DNA of 64,000 nt from Thermoanaerobaculales bacterium (GTDB taxonomy: Bacteria > Acidobacteriota > Thermoanaerobaculia > Thermoanaerobaculales > Sulfomarinibacteraceae). The stretch's first letter is position 1. Each line of letters starts with the position of its first letter. The stretch covers positions 18,939 through 82,938 of the forward strand of contig JALOLD010000020.1 in assembly GCA_025456145.1 (NCBI GenBank). Reading direction: 5' to 3'. Both the position numbers and the translations under genes were made by a program. Below the pieces are notes generated by a model. That model was not told where the DNA came from. It was given only the letters and a program-made list of their open reading frames with translations, and did no database searches. Positions 34,285 to 45,278 of this stretch are shown piece after piece.

Positions 34285-35676
34285 ATGCCGATCGCCACGC
34301 CTACCTCCGCCGGCCGACCGCCCTCACCGCTGTGGTGGGCCGTCTTCTCGGTCACCGCCGGCTGGTCGCTGGTGATGTCGCTGCGCTGCCAGGTGCACGG
34401 CGACGCCATCGACATGATGGTTCGCGGCTGGCGGCTGGTCTTCGATGGGGTGTGGCTGCCCTTCGGGCTCAAGACCTCGGCCGGAGGGTTCTCGCCCGGG
34501 GGGCTGACCGCGCTGGTCGCCGGCCTGCCCCTCGCGGTGTGGCCGGACTACCGGTCGGTCGCCGTGCTCATCGCCCTGGTGCACGCCGCCGCCTTCCTGT
34601 GGTTGGCGATGGCTCTGCGCCCCGCCCTCGGCGACACCGGCAGCTGGCTGTTGCTGCTCGTGCTGTGGGTCGATCCGTGGCGGATGGCCTTCTCGACCCA
34701 CCCGTGGAACTCGAGCCTGATGCTCCCCCTCGGCATGATCCACCTCGCGACCGCGCTGACCATGAGCCGCGGCCGGGTCGCCTGGGCGACCTTCGTCCAC
34801 GCCCTGACCGTCGGTCTCGGGCTGCAGCTCCACACCTCGTTCGCGGTGCTCGCGATCCTCTCGGTGCTGCTCTGGCTGACCGGGATGGTGCGGGTCCACT
34901 GGGGCGGGCTCGCCGCCGCGGTCGTGGTCGGCGTCGCCGCCCTCGCGCCCTGGGTCGCGGCGGTGGTCGCCGACCCGGAGCTGCTGCCGGCCGGCAAGGG
35001 CTTTCCCATGCGCGGGCTGATCCTGGTCTACCCGACCCTGCGCGGCCTCATGTACTGGCTCAAGATGGGCGGGCTGTCGCTGCCCAGCTGGCTGACCAGG
35101 TTCGACTTCACCCCGGACTGCGGAGCAACCGCGGATGCCGTGCTGACCCCGCTCGCCACCGGCGTCGTCGTGCTCGGCCACCTGACGACCCTGGTCGTCC
35201 TGTGGGCGACCTGGCGTCTGGTGCGGCGGGCCCTCCGGCAGCGGATCTGGAGGGGCCCGGCGCCAGGCACCCGGCGGGCCTGGCTCGAGCGGTATGTCGG
35301 GCTGGCCGCCACCGCCGCGCTCGCCTCGTTCGCGGTGTCGCCGACGACCGTGATGTTCTGGCAGCTCTTCGTCGTCCAGCACGCGATCGCGCTGACCGTC
35401 GTCCTCGCGGTCGGCGCGTTCCTGCGCCGCGGCGGCGCCGGCTGGTTTCGGCGGGCGGCGGCGGCGTGGGTCGCGGTCTCGGTGGCGCTGATCCTCGCGA
35501 TCACCTTCGGCGCGCCGATGTACCGCCAGGGTGGGAGACAACCGGAGGGGATGGACCTGAGGTACGACCACCCGATGTTCCACCGGCTCGGGATGGTCGA
35601 CCACGGCTCGGTCACCGTCAACCGCGGCTCGGAGGAAGGGTGGTGGCCGGCCGCCCTCGAGCCGGCCGATCCCTAA
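34285..35676 (+). CDS. polytopic membrane protein of unknown function
   Basis: 463 residues from ATG 34285 (no strong ribosome site). About ten hydrophobic segments, for example PLWWAVFSVTAGWSLVMSL, SVAVLIALVHAAAFLWLAMAL, AAAVVVGVAALAPWVAAVVA and HAIALTVVLAVGAFL. An early loop has GDAIDMMVRGWRL, reminiscent of the acidic first loop of GT-C glycosyltransferases, but no firm family match was made. A C-terminal soluble tail of about 45 residues follows the last helix. The stop codon touches the left arm of the palindromic element at 35676. Confidence 0.75.
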   Translation: MPIATPTSAGRPPSPLWWAVFSVTAGWSLVMSLRCQVHGDAIDMMVRGWRLVFDGVWLPFGLKTSAGGFSPGGLTALVAGLPLAVWPDYRSVAVLIALVHAAAFLWLAMALRPALGDTGSWLLLLVLWVDPWRMAFSTHPWNSSLMLPLGMIHLATALTMSRGRVAWATFVHALTVGLGLQLHTSFAVLAILSVLLWLTGMVRVHWGGLAAAVVVGVAALAPWVAAVVADPELLPAGKGFPMRGLILVYPTLRGLMYWLKMGGLSLPSWLTRFDFTPDCGATADAVLTPLATGVVVLGHLTTLVVLWATWRLVRRALRQRIWRGPAPGTRRAWLERYVGLAATAALASFAVSPTTVMFWQLFVVQHAIALTVVLAVGAFLRRGGAGWFRRAAAAWVAVSVALILAITFGAPMYRQGGRQPEGMDLRYDHPMFHRLGMVDHGSVTVNRGSEEGWWPAALEPADP

Positions 35677-35853
35677 CCCGGACTGTTCATGAGCTGTCTG
35701 CTGCGGCCAACGATGCATCCGCGTCAGCCGCGTTTTCTCACCTCGGGGTGGTCGACGTACCGGCAAGTACGCCTCACCGCCCCAAGGTGAGAAAACGCGA
35801 CTGCCATCGGCGCCTCGTTGCCCTCGCGACGAAACCTCATGAAGAGTCCGGGT
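35676..35853 (+). repeat. nested palindromic element, copy 1
   Basis: Outer arms 35676-35693 and 35836-35853 match over 17 of 18 bases. An inner perfect 15-bp pair is 35729-35743 with 35785-35799. The centre (CGTAC/GTACG) can also fold. The segment from CATGAGCTGTC to GTCGACGTACC is shared with 41572-41670 in opposite orientation. It starts on the stop codon of the membrane protein gene. Confidence 0.88.
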
Positions 35854-35886
35854 TGAGGCGACTGATCCTCCGGGTCCGGGTCCGGG

Positions 35887-37233
35887 TCAGGGCCAGGTCG
35901 CGCGGTCGAGGTCGAAGCCGTCGATCTCGATGATCGCGCCGCTGCCGACGCCGGTACCGACGATCGCGAAGGTCGGCGTGCCCGGGGTGCACGAGGCCTT
36001 GGGCACCGCCGCCCCACCGCTGCCGATCTGCGACAGGTAGGTGATCCTGACGCCGTTGTAGGAGCAGCAGTTCTCCCAGGTGACGAAACTGACCGGGCCC
36101 TCGATCCAGCTGAACTCGAAGCTCTGGACCTGGCTGAGGACCCCTTCTTCCGTGCACAGGACGAGAGAGGACTGGTCGCTGCCGTTGACCCGGAAGCGGA
36201 CGGTCGACTCGATGAGGTGGTAGGTCTGTCCGCCGACGGTCTCGACCGTGACGAGCGGCGGAATCGGCGTCGGCGTCCGGGTGCGGGTCGGCGTCGGCGT
36301 CGGAGTCGGTGTGGCGGTGACCGCGACGGTCGCGGTCGCGGTCGGTGTTGGCGTCGGCGTGGCGGTGACCGTGACCGTCGCGGTCGCGGTCGGTGTCGCG
36401 GTCGGTGTCGGCGACCCGGGGGCCGAGGACGGATCGGCGGCGAGTCCGGGCGAGTAGACCGGGTCGCCGGTCCGGTTGTCGACGACCGAGGCGTAGGTCA
36501 GGTACTCGGCGCCCTCGGTCAGCATCCTGACGACCGCGAAGCCGTCCTCGACCTCGTCGTCGGTCACCCGGGCGAAGACGTTGTCGAGCTGGTCGTACTC
36601 GTAAGCCTCGAGCCCTGCGGAGACCGTCCCGAGGTATCGCAGATCGGCGTGGAACAGATCGACCTCGAGGTCCGCTGGGGACGGGGAGAGGTTGACGAAG
36701 CCGATGTTGGTGCGGACACCGGTCGCGGGGTCGGGCGAGAAGCCGAGCTGGATGAGGGTGGCGTCGCGGAGGTCGTCGAAGGCGTCCTCCACCTCGGCGG
36801 CGCCGATGAACTGACCGTAGGTTCCCGAGGGCGTGTCGTTGTAGGTCCTTCCGGTCGCCCGGACCTCGCCCTCGACCTGGACGACCCGCAGGGTGGCGCT
36901 GCCCTCGACGCCGAACAGCCCGGCGAGGACGTCGGGGAGGCGCTGCGCGGCGCCCGCGGGGATGGTGAGGGTGACCGAGGGGAAGGTCGTGTTGTCGCGG
37001 TTACGCCGCAGCAGGTCGATGCGGACGACCGCATCCTCGACGCCGACCGAGCGCAGCTCGAGATCGGTGCGCCAGGTCGTCCCCGCGGCGCCGTCGGTGT
37101 GGGCCGCGCCCGGGAGCCAGAGGACCTCGGTCCCGCCCTGCCAGGCGACGACCAGCCCGGCGGCCACCGCCGCCGCCAGGGCGAGCGGGCCGATCAGGCC
37201 GATCGTGGTCTGACGGGTCGTCATGGCGGTCAT
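35887..37233 (-). CDS. exported two-part protein with Thr-Pro-rich linker
   Basis: 448 residues from ATG 37233 (ATG 37224 is equally possible). The N-terminal signal/anchor is TIGLIGPLALAAAVAAGLVVAW. Residues ~30-270 form a beta-rich domain (TTWRTDLELRSVGVEDAVVRIDLLRR, then TNIGFVNLSPSPADLEVDLF), of a type seen in acidobacterial exported proteins. A low-complexity Thr-Pro-Ala-Val linker of about 45 residues follows. A C-terminal Cys-containing domain of about 120 residues ends IIEIDGFDLDRATWP. That ending loosely recalls the DGFESG tails but lacks the FExG core. Function unknown. Confidence 0.8.
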   Translation of the reverse strand: MTAMTTRQTTIGLIGPLALAAAVAAGLVVAWQGGTEVLWLPGAAHTDGAAGTTWRTDLELRSVGVEDAVVRIDLLRRNRDNTTFPSVTLTIPAGAAQRLPDVLAGLFGVEGSATLRVVQVEGEVRATGRTYNDTPSGTYGQFIGAAEVEDAFDDLRDATLIQLGFSPDPATGVRTNIGFVNLSPSPADLEVDLFHADLRYLGTVSAGLEAYEYDQLDNVFARVTDDEVEDGFAVVRMLTEGAEYLTYASVVDNRTGDPVYSPGLAADPSSAPGSPTPTATPTATATVTVTATPTPTPTATATVAVTATPTPTPTPTRTRTPTPIPPLVTVETVGGQTYHLIESTVRFRVNGSDQSSLVLCTEEGVLSQVQSFEFSWIEGPVSFVTWENCCSYNGVRITYLSQIGSGGAAVPKASCTPGTPTFAIVGTGVGSGAIIEIDGFDLDRATWP

Positions 37234-37265
37234 TCTACGCGATGATCGGGGGCGCCGCATCCACG

Positions 37266-37290
37266 AAAAAACCCCGGGCCGGGCCCGGGG
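37266..37290 (-). terminator. intrinsic terminator of groESL
   Basis: On the minus strand, CCCCGGG pairs with CCCGGGG around a 5-base loop, followed by six T (AAAAAA at 37266-37271 on the plus strand). It sits 25 bp beyond the groEL stop. Confidence 0.88.
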
Positions 37291-37314
37291 TTCGGTGTGT
37301 CGGGTCGAGGGGGA

Positions 37315-38979
<1,665 letters not shown>

Positions 38980-39267
38980 TTACTCGACGATCGCGAGGAT
39001 CTCGTCCTCGCGCAGGATGGTGTGCTCGACGTCGTTGACCTTGATGTCCTGACCCGAGTACTTGCCGATCAGGACGCGGTCGCCGGCCTTGACGTTCATG
39101 GCGATCCGCTTGCCCTTGTCGTCGAGCTTGCCGTCGCCGACCGCCACGACCTCGGCCTCCTGCGGCTTCTCCTTGGCGGTGTCGGGGATGATGATCCCGC
39201 CGCGGATCTCCTCCGCCTTCTCCACCCGCTTGACGAGGACCCGGTCGCCCAGTGGTTTGATCTTCAT
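38980..39267 (-). CDS. groS: co-chaperonin GroES
   Basis: 95 residues. Forms the lid of the GroEL chamber. It begins [20 protein letters not shown], the mobile loop is [16 protein letters not shown], and it ends [20 protein letters not shown]. The start ATG 39267 has AAAGGAG upstream on the minus strand. First gene of the groES-groEL operon. Confidence 0.99.
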   Translation of the reverse strand: MKIKPLGDRVLVKRVEKAEEIRGGIIIPDTAKEKPQEAEVVAVGDGKLDDKGKRIAMNVKAGDRVLIGKYSGQDIKVNDVEHTILREDEILAIVE

Positions 39268-39299
39268 CTCGCTCGCTCCTTTCGAGTTATTGCCTGGAA

Positions 39300-39326
39300 T
39301 TGGCACTTCGCACCGGCGAGTGCCAG
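39300..39326 (-). promoter_or_regulatory. CIRCE operator (HrcA binding site)
   Basis: A 9-9-9 inverted repeat, TTGGCACTT-N9-GAGTGCCAG, close to the CIRCE consensus TTAGCACTC-N9-GAGTGCTAA. It lies 33 bp upstream of the groES start and just downstream of the -10 box, the expected place for HrcA heat-shock repression. Confidence 0.93.
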
Positions 39327-39331
39327 CGGTG

Positions 39332-39360
39332 AATATAGGATGCTTGAGATCGCTTGTCAA
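39332..39360 (-). promoter_or_regulatory. sigma-70-type promoter of groESL
   Basis: On the minus strand, TTGACA (39355-39360) and TATATT (39332-39337) are spaced by exactly 17 bases. This is a near-consensus housekeeping promoter, with the CIRCE operator at the expected transcription start. It is the clearest promoter in the window. Confidence 0.92.
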
Positions 39361-39524
39361 GGCCCGCGGGGTAAATTCTTATGATTCGACACTCAGATCT
39401 GTGACTCGGTGTTCCGGGGTTGGATCTTAGCGTGACCGGCGAAGATCCTCCGGCGGGATCGGCGGTTTGCCCGCCGGCGCCGATGCGGTATCGTACCGCC
39501 GTCCGCCCACGACTGGAGGTCCCC

Positions 39525-41441
39525 ATGACCGCAACCTGCTCCGCCGTCCTCTTGACCCTCGCGGTCGCCGCGTCGGCCGGAAACCTGGCCTCGCTGCCCG
39601 ACTACTCACCCGACGCCAACGCCGAGCGCTCGTCGATCCCGGCGGCCTACCGGTGGGACCTGACGGTCCTCTTCCCCGACGACGCCGCGTGGGAGGCGGC
39701 GCTCGAGGCGACCCGGACCGCCCTGGCCGACCTCGGCCGGTGGCACGGCTCGCTCGCCGAGCCCGGTCCCCTCGCCGACTACATGACCCGCTACTTCGAG
39801 GCCGAGCTCGCCGCCAACCGGCTCTCGCTCTACGCCTCGCTGCAGAAGGACGGCGACACCACCAGCCCGCTGTTCATCGGTCGGCACCAGCAGGCGCTCA
39901 AGCTGACCGCCGAGGTCATGGACGAGGGCGCGGTGCTGCGCCAGGCGGTGCTCGCCCTCGACGACGCCGAGCTCGAGGCGGCCTACGCCGATGTTCCCCG
40001 GCTCGAGACCTTCCGGCCGTGGATCGACGGCCTGCGCCGGCGCGCCGACCGCATTCTCGAGCCCGAGGCCGAGCGGGTCCTCGGTTTGGCCGGCGACAAC
40101 CTGTGGGCGGCCATCGACCTCAACGAGCTTCCCTCGCCGCTCGAGTCGGCCTTTGGCGCGCTCCTCGCCGAGATGCCGCTGCCGATGGTGAGCGGTCCGG
40201 ACGGCGAGCCGGTGCAGCTGACCTTCGCCAACTACGGCCGGCTGCGCGCCGCCGAGGACCGGCAGGTCCGGCGCGACGCGGTGGAGGGGATGCTCGAGGC
40301 GCTGCGCGGCTTCGAGAGCACCTTCGCGGCGACCCTCGGCGGCCAGGCCGCCTTCAACGTCTTCCTCGCCCGGGCGCGCCACTACGACACCGCCCTCGAG
40401 GCCTACCTCGACAAGGACGACCTCGACCCCGCGGTCTACCGCAACCTGATCACGACGGTCCGCGCCCACGCCCCGGCGCTCCACCGCTATGTCGAGCTGC
40501 GCAAGAAGGTCATGGGGCTCGACGAGCTCCACCTCTACGACCTCTATGTGCCGATGGTCGAGGGGGCGGCCCGGGACATGACCTATGCCGAGGGGGCGCA
40601 GGTCATCGTCGACGCCCTCGCCCCGCTCGGCGACGACTACGTGGCGCGGCTGGCCGGTCTCGTCGACCCGCGCAACGGCGCGGTCGACGTCTACCCGGCG
40701 AGGACCAAGGACTCGGGCGCCTTTTCGGCCTCGGTCTACGGGGTGCGCCCGTTCATCAAGATGAACTACCAGGACAGCTACGACGACGTCTCGACGCTGG
40801 CCCACGAGCTCGGCCACGCCATGCACAGCTCGCTCTCGATGGCGAACCAGCCCTATCTCACCTCGCGCTACGTCCCCTTCCTCGCCGAGGTCGCCTCGAC
40901 CGCCAATGAGGTGCTGCTGTCCAAGCACATGGTCGCCAACGCCGGGTCCGACGCCGAGCGAGCCTGGTACCTGTCCGAGCTCGCCGAGACGATCCGCACG
41001 ACGATATACCGGCAGACCATGTTCGCCGAGTTCGAGCTGGCCCTCCACGAGCTCGTCGAGGCCGGCGAGCCGGTGACCGCCGAGAGGCTCGACGGGATCT
41101 ACGCCGGCCTGGTCCGCGACTACTACGGCCCGGGCTACACGATCGGCGCCAACGACCCGGTCGAGTGGGCCTACATCCCGCACTTCTACTACAAGTACTA
41201 CGTCTTCACCTACGCCACCGGTCTCGCCTCGGGGGCGGCGATCGCCGAGCGGGTGGCGAGCGGCGACCCGGCGGCCCGTGACGCCTATCTCGGGATGCTG
41301 GCGGGCGGCTGCTCGAAGCCGCCCCTCGATCTCCTCGCCGGCGCCGGCGTCGACCTGACCCGACCCGATGCGATCGCCGCGGCGCTCGATCTGTTCGACC
41401 GGACGCTGACCGAGCTCGAGGGAATCCTGCTCGCCAGGTGA
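39525..41441 (+). CDS. pepF: exported oligoendopeptidase F-like M3 metallopeptidase
   Basis: 638 residues from ATG 39525 (GGAGGT upstream). The N-terminus MTATCSAVLLTLAVAASAG is signal-peptide-like, which is unusual for the mostly cytoplasmic PepF family, so this enzyme probably acts outside the inner membrane. The zinc motif HELGHAMHSSLS is near residue 426, with the third ligand region EVASTANEVLLSKHM. ASVYGVRPFIKMNYQDSYDDVSTL and PHFYYKYYVFTYATGLASGAA are typical of PepF. It cleaves short oligopeptides. Divergent from groESL with a shared ~260-bp intergenic region. Confidence 0.94.
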   Translation: MTATCSAVLLTLAVAASAGNLASLPDYSPDANAERSSIPAAYRWDLTVLFPDDAAWEAALEATRTALADLGRWHGSLAEPGPLADYMTRYFEAELAANRLSLYASLQKDGDTTSPLFIGRHQQALKLTAEVMDEGAVLRQAVLALDDAELEAAYADVPRLETFRPWIDGLRRRADRILEPEAERVLGLAGDNLWAAIDLNELPSPLESAFGALLAEMPLPMVSGPDGEPVQLTFANYGRLRAAEDRQVRRDAVEGMLEALRGFESTFAATLGGQAAFNVFLARARHYDTALEAYLDKDDLDPAVYRNLITTVRAHAPALHRYVELRKKVMGLDELHLYDLYVPMVEGAARDMTYAEGAQVIVDALAPLGDDYVARLAGLVDPRNGAVDVYPARTKDSGAFSASVYGVRPFIKMNYQDSYDDVSTLAHELGHAMHSSLSMANQPYLTSRYVPFLAEVASTANEVLLSKHMVANAGSDAERAWYLSELAETIRTTIYRQTMFAEFELALHELVEAGEPVTAERLDGIYAGLVRDYYGPGYTIGANDPVEWAYIPHFYYKYYVFTYATGLASGAAIAERVASGDPAARDAYLGMLAGGCSKPPLDLLAGAGVDLTRPDAIAAALDLFDRTLTELEGILLAR

Positions 41442-41571
41442 GCGGGCCCGACCGGAGGAGGACGATGATGCGTCGAGCCCGGCAGACCGCTGGGCCGACG
41501 GCCGTCGCGGCGATCGCGGTCTGCCGGAGGGCCACCTCGGGCGGGTCGTCCGCAAGGAACCCGTCCGGCGG

Positions 41572-41670
41572 AGAACGTATCTGACGGTACGTCGAGCACC
41601 CCGAGGTGGGAGAACGTGGCTGACGGGGATGCACCGTTGGCCGCAGCCGACAGCTCATGGACTCTCCGGG
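41572..41670 (-). repeat. palindromic element, copy 2 (opposite orientation)
   Basis: Read on the minus strand, CATGAGCTGTCGGCTGCGGC leads through GTGCATCCCCGTCAGCC and CCACCTCGGGGTGCTCGAC, closely parallel to copy 1 at 35690-35760. It abuts the stop codon of the membrane protein gene at 41671, just as copy 1 abuts a stop codon. The right-hand arm is less well kept than in copy 1. The rest of 41442-41571 shows no gene. Confidence 0.85.
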
Positions 41671-43458
41671 CTAGCGCTGCCCGAGCAGCCGTTCGACGGC
41701 CATCCGGTGCTCGGGGGCCCGGGCGACCATCCGTGGGACCATCGCCCGGCCCCGGTCGAAGACCTCGCGGTCGCCGGTCGCCAGGCCGAGCTGGAGGGCG
41801 TACTGGATCACGAAGGACGGGATCGCCGGCGACCGCCCGATCTGATCGAGCACCTCGAGCACCAGGTCGCGGTCGCCGACCTCGACGGCGATGGCGGTCC
41901 ACTGGATCGCGGCCAGGCCGTTGACCGGATCGCTCAGGTCCTCGCCGCCCGCCAGCGCGAGCCCGGCGGGTGGCCAGCGTCCGGCGAGGGGTCCGTCCCG
42001 CCGCACCCACAGCGCCCGGTGCAGATCGGCCCACACCAGCTCCCAGTCGGGATCGCGCAGCAGGGCCACCGCCGGTCTCCCGGAGTCGACGATCCTGAGC
42101 AGGACGGCGTCGAACCCGAGCTCGGCGTCGAGCCGGGCGAACGCCGCCGGGTCGGTGAGGGCGGCGAAGTAACGGCGCACCACCGCCGCCTCGACGTAAC
42201 GGGAGTCCATGCAGACCCGCAGCTCGGGGAAGGCGAGCTCGAGATACCCGCCGTCGGCGGCGCTGTTGAAGATCCGGCCTCGCGCGCCGTGGCGCTCGAG
42301 GTAGGCGGCGGCGCGAAGGGGGTACGCGTGGGCCGGCAGGGTCACGCCGAAGCGGGCGTCGCTCCTGAGTGAGGCGTAGAAGCCGCCGCCCACCACCCAG
42401 CCCGCGCCGGCGAGCGCCGCCGCTGCGGTCGACGCGGCAGCGAGCGACGCGAGCCGGCGCCACCGGGACGCGCCATGCGGGGGCGCGTCCGGCCACCCGG
42501 CGTCGAGCACGTCGCGCCACAGCGGCGCGCCGAGCAGCACCAGCAGCGGCAGGTTGCGAAACGACGAGGCGCTGAGCGCCAGAGCCCCGGCCGCGAGGGC
42601 GGCCGCGAAGAAGCCGAGCCGGCGCCTGACCAGGAGCCGGCCCGCCGCGACCAGGGTGGCGAGCCAGAGAGCCCAGAAAACCCACACCGCCCACAGCGAC
42701 AGGAAGGCCCCGGTCGGCGGGCCGAACTCGGCGATCTCGCCACCCATGTCGCGGAGGAAGACCGCGAGCGTCGCCGCGAAGCGCCAGGCGCCGGGTCCGA
42801 GCGGGGAGGCGAGCGTCGCGGCGGCGGTCACCGCGAGCAGACCGGCCAGCCGACGGACGGCGGTCGCTTCCTCGCGACCGGCGACCGCGGCGGTCAGCCG
42901 GGCCGCCACCAGGGCCGGGCCGAGGACGTAGTAGCCGTGGACGTTGACCCACAGCGCCTCGGTGAGGGCGAAGGCGGCCGCGGTGGGGAGCCAGGCGTCG
43001 CGCGCGGGGCGCCAGCGGACGAGGCGTTCGATCTGGACCGCGAGCAGCAGGTAGGAGACCACCTCGGGTCGGAGGTCGAAGCGCACCTGGACCACGAGCA
43101 GCGCGGCCAGGGCCAGGGGCGGCCCGACGACCGGATGGTGGTTCGCGCCGGTCGTGCGCACCCAGACGACCGCGATCGCGAGCCAGAGCACCCCGAACAG
43201 CGCGCTGACCCCGGTCGGCCCGGCGGCCTTCCACACGCCGTAGACCACGACCTGGAAGATCCAGTAGATGTTGCGGTAGGCGGGCTGCTCCACGAGCACC
43301 CGATCCGGGGGCTCGGGCGAGCCGGTCGCGACGACCTCGCGGCCGATCGCCAGGTGGTAGAAGATGTCCGGCCCCTGCCAGCTGCGCCACAGCAGCACCG
43401 CCAGGAGGATCGCCAGCGCGAGCCACGCCGCGGCGACGATGCGGTGGCGACGGCTCAC
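41671..43458 (-). CDS. polytopic membrane protein, GT-C-like
   Basis: 595 residues. About eleven hydrophobic segments occupy residues 5-370. The first loop carries GPDIFYHLAIGREVVATGS, a position where GT-C glycosyltransferases hold catalytic acidic residues. The C-terminal ~220 residues form a soluble domain (GGYLELAFPELRVCMDSRYVEAAVV, DPAAFARLDAELGFDAVLL) like the periplasmic domains of such enzymes. A glycosyltransferase role is inferred, not shown. The GTG 43458 start overlaps the preceding stop as GTGA. Last gene of a three-gene coupled operon. Confidence 0.8.
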   Translation of the reverse strand: MSRRHRIVAAAWLALAILLAVLLWRSWQGPDIFYHLAIGREVVATGSPEPPDRVLVEQPAYRNIYWIFQVVVYGVWKAAGPTGVSALFGVLWLAIAVVWVRTTGANHHPVVGPPLALAALLVVQVRFDLRPEVVSYLLLAVQIERLVRWRPARDAWLPTAAAFALTEALWVNVHGYYVLGPALVAARLTAAVAGREEATAVRRLAGLLAVTAAATLASPLGPGAWRFAATLAVFLRDMGGEIAEFGPPTGAFLSLWAVWVFWALWLATLVAAGRLLVRRRLGFFAAALAAGALALSASSFRNLPLLVLLGAPLWRDVLDAGWPDAPPHGASRWRRLASLAAASTAAAALAGAGWVVGGGFYASLRSDARFGVTLPAHAYPLRAAAYLERHGARGRIFNSAADGGYLELAFPELRVCMDSRYVEAAVVRRYFAALTDPAAFARLDAELGFDAVLLRIVDSGRPAVALLRDPDWELVWADLHRALWVRRDGPLAGRWPPAGLALAGGEDLSDPVNGLAAIQWTAIAVEVGDRDLVLEVLDQIGRSPAIPSFVIQYALQLGLATGDREVFDRGRAMVPRMVARAPEHRMAVERLLGQR

Positions 43459-45278
43459 GGCGGCTCCGACGCCAACGCCCTCAGGCGATCCCGGACCGCG
43501 AGGTTCGCCGGGTCGAGCGCGAGGACGCGCCGGTAGGCCTGGGCCGCCTCGGCCGGCCGTCCGAGGGCGACCAGGCCGTCGCCGAGGCTCGCCCAGGCCC
43601 GGGCGAAGCCGGGCCGCGACCGGACCGCCGCCTCGAGATGGGCCACGCCCTCGGCGAGATCGCCCCGCTCGACGAGCAGCACACCGAGGTTGTTGAGGGC
43701 GGCGGCGTGGTCCGGCGCCAGCGCGACCACCCTTCGGTACCAGCCGACGGCGTCGTCGACCCGGCCGGCGGTGTAGAACGCGTTGGCCAGGTTCATCGCC
43801 GCGTCGACGTTCTCCGGGTCGAGCCGGAGCGCGCGCTCGAGGTCGTCGATCGCCTCGGGCAGCCGGCCGAGGCGGGCCGCGGCGGCGCCGAGGTTGCTCC
43901 ACCCCTCGGCATAGGCCGGTCGCAACCGGACCGCGGCGGCGTAGTGGTCGTGGGCCTCGTGGGTCCGGCCCGCCCGGTCGAGCAGCACGCCGAGGTTGGT
44001 GTGGGCCATCCAGGCGTCCGGGTTGCGGTCGAGGGTGTCGAGCCACAGCGTCTCGGCGTCGGCGAAGGCGTGCGAGCGCTGCCACGACAGGGCGCCGAGG
44101 GCGATCGGGAGGGCGACGGCGACCGCCGTGGCGAGCCGGGCGACCGCCCCCCACGGCCGACGGCCGAGGATCGCCAGACCGGCGGAGGCCAGCGCGATCG
44201 GACCGATGCACGCCAGGTACTGGAAGTGGTCGGCGACGAAGGAGAAGCGGAAGGGGTAGACGTTGACGAAGCCGAGGGCCGGCACGAGGGTGCCGGTGAA
44301 GTACAGGGCGGCGGTCAGCGGGGCGCGCCCGATACGGTCGCGCAGCAGGATCAGCACGACGATCCCGGCCACCGCGGCGATCGGGAAGAGCAGCTGGACC
44401 GGGTCGCCGGCGTCGAGATCCCAGCGCGGGTAGATGAAGCTCAGCTCGACCGGCCAGACCAGTTTGCCGAGGTAGAACCAGAGCGCGCGCCCCGCGATCA
44501 GGATCCGTTCGGCGACCGACAGGTCCCAGGACTCCCCGACCGCTCCCACGTGGTGGAGCTCGAGGCGGATCGTCGTCAGCCCTGCCGCGACCGACATCGC
44601 GAAGGGCAGCAGGAGGGGCCCGAGATCGCGCCGGTCGACCCGGCCGATCTTCCAGTAGCGGACGAGGAGCAACGCCGCCGGCAGGCTCGCGGTCACGGTC
44701 TTGGCGAGGAGCGCGCCGCCGTACAGAACAACCGCGGCGAGCCAGAAGCGCCGCGAGCCGCGCTCGCCGGGCGCCGCATCGGGCGGCGCGAAACGCCAGT
44801 AGCAGAGCGCCGCCGCCAGGTAGAGCGCGCCCGACAGCACGTTCTTGCGCTCGCTGATCCAGGCCACCGACTCGACCTGGACCGGGTGGAGGGCGAAGAC
44901 GAAGCCGGCGAGCCAGGCGCCCGGCAGCCCGAGCCGGCGCAGGGCGGCGACCAGCAGCAGGGCGGTGATCGCGTGCAGGGCGACGTTGTCGAGGTGGTAG
45001 CCCAGCGGCTCGAGACCGAAGAGCCGGCGCTCGACCCAGAAGGTGGTGTGGACCAGCGGGTAGTACTGGGGCGTCGCCCCGGGCTCGGTCCAGATGCGCC
45101 GCAGCCCGTCGGCCGAGCCCAGGGTCGGGTTGGCGGTGACGTGCGAGTCGTCGTCCCAGACGAAGCCGGCGGTGAGCGCGGGCAGGTAGGCGATGGTGGT
45201 TGCGGCGACCAGCAGCAGCGACAGGACGAGGTCCCGGAGCTTCGGTGAGAGCACCGGGTTCGCTCGCCGGCGGGTCAC
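43455..45278 (-). CDS. TMTC-like membrane protein with TPR repeats
   Basis: 607 residues. Residues ~15-400 hold about ten membrane segments with family motifs AGFVWDDDSHVTANP (acidic DDD in the first loop), YYPLVHTTFWVERRLFG, LHPVQVESVAWISERKNVLSG and FVADHFQYLACIG. These match the bacterial relatives of eukaryotic TMTC protein O-mannosyltransferases. From ~420 to the end there are about five TPR units (AWMAHTNLGVLLDRAGRTHEA, AEGWSNLGAAAARLGRLPEA). It probably glycosylates exported proteins or another surface acceptor; this is inferred from family. Coupled to both neighbours by GTGA overlaps. Confidence 0.88.
   Translation of the reverse strand: MTRRRANPVLSPKLRDLVLSLLLVAATTIAYLPALTAGFVWDDDSHVTANPTLGSADGLRRIWTEPGATPQYYPLVHTTFWVERRLFGLEPLGYHLDNVALHAITALLLVAALRRLGLPGAWLAGFVFALHPVQVESVAWISERKNVLSGALYLAAALCYWRFAPPDAAPGERGSRRFWLAAVVLYGGALLAKTVTASLPAALLLVRYWKIGRVDRRDLGPLLLPFAMSVAAGLTTIRLELHHVGAVGESWDLSVAERILIAGRALWFYLGKLVWPVELSFIYPRWDLDAGDPVQLLFPIAAVAGIVVLILLRDRIGRAPLTAALYFTGTLVPALGFVNVYPFRFSFVADHFQYLACIGPIALASAGLAILGRRPWGAVARLATAVAVALPIALGALSWQRSHAFADAETLWLDTLDRNPDAWMAHTNLGVLLDRAGRTHEAHDHYAAAVRLRPAYAEGWSNLGAAAARLGRLPEAIDDLERALRLDPENVDAAMNLANAFYTAGRVDDAVGWYRRVVALAPDHAAALNNLGVLLVERGDLAEGVAHLEAAVRSRPGFARAWASLGDGLVALGRPAEAAQAYRRVLALDPANLAVRDRLRALASEPP

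Noticed and set aside
36217..37245. Plus-strand open frame opposite the Thr-Pro-linker protein
   Set aside because: Repetitive Arg/Gly/Val product from the antisense of the Thr-Pro linker; the minus-strand gene has a signal peptide and sensible domains.
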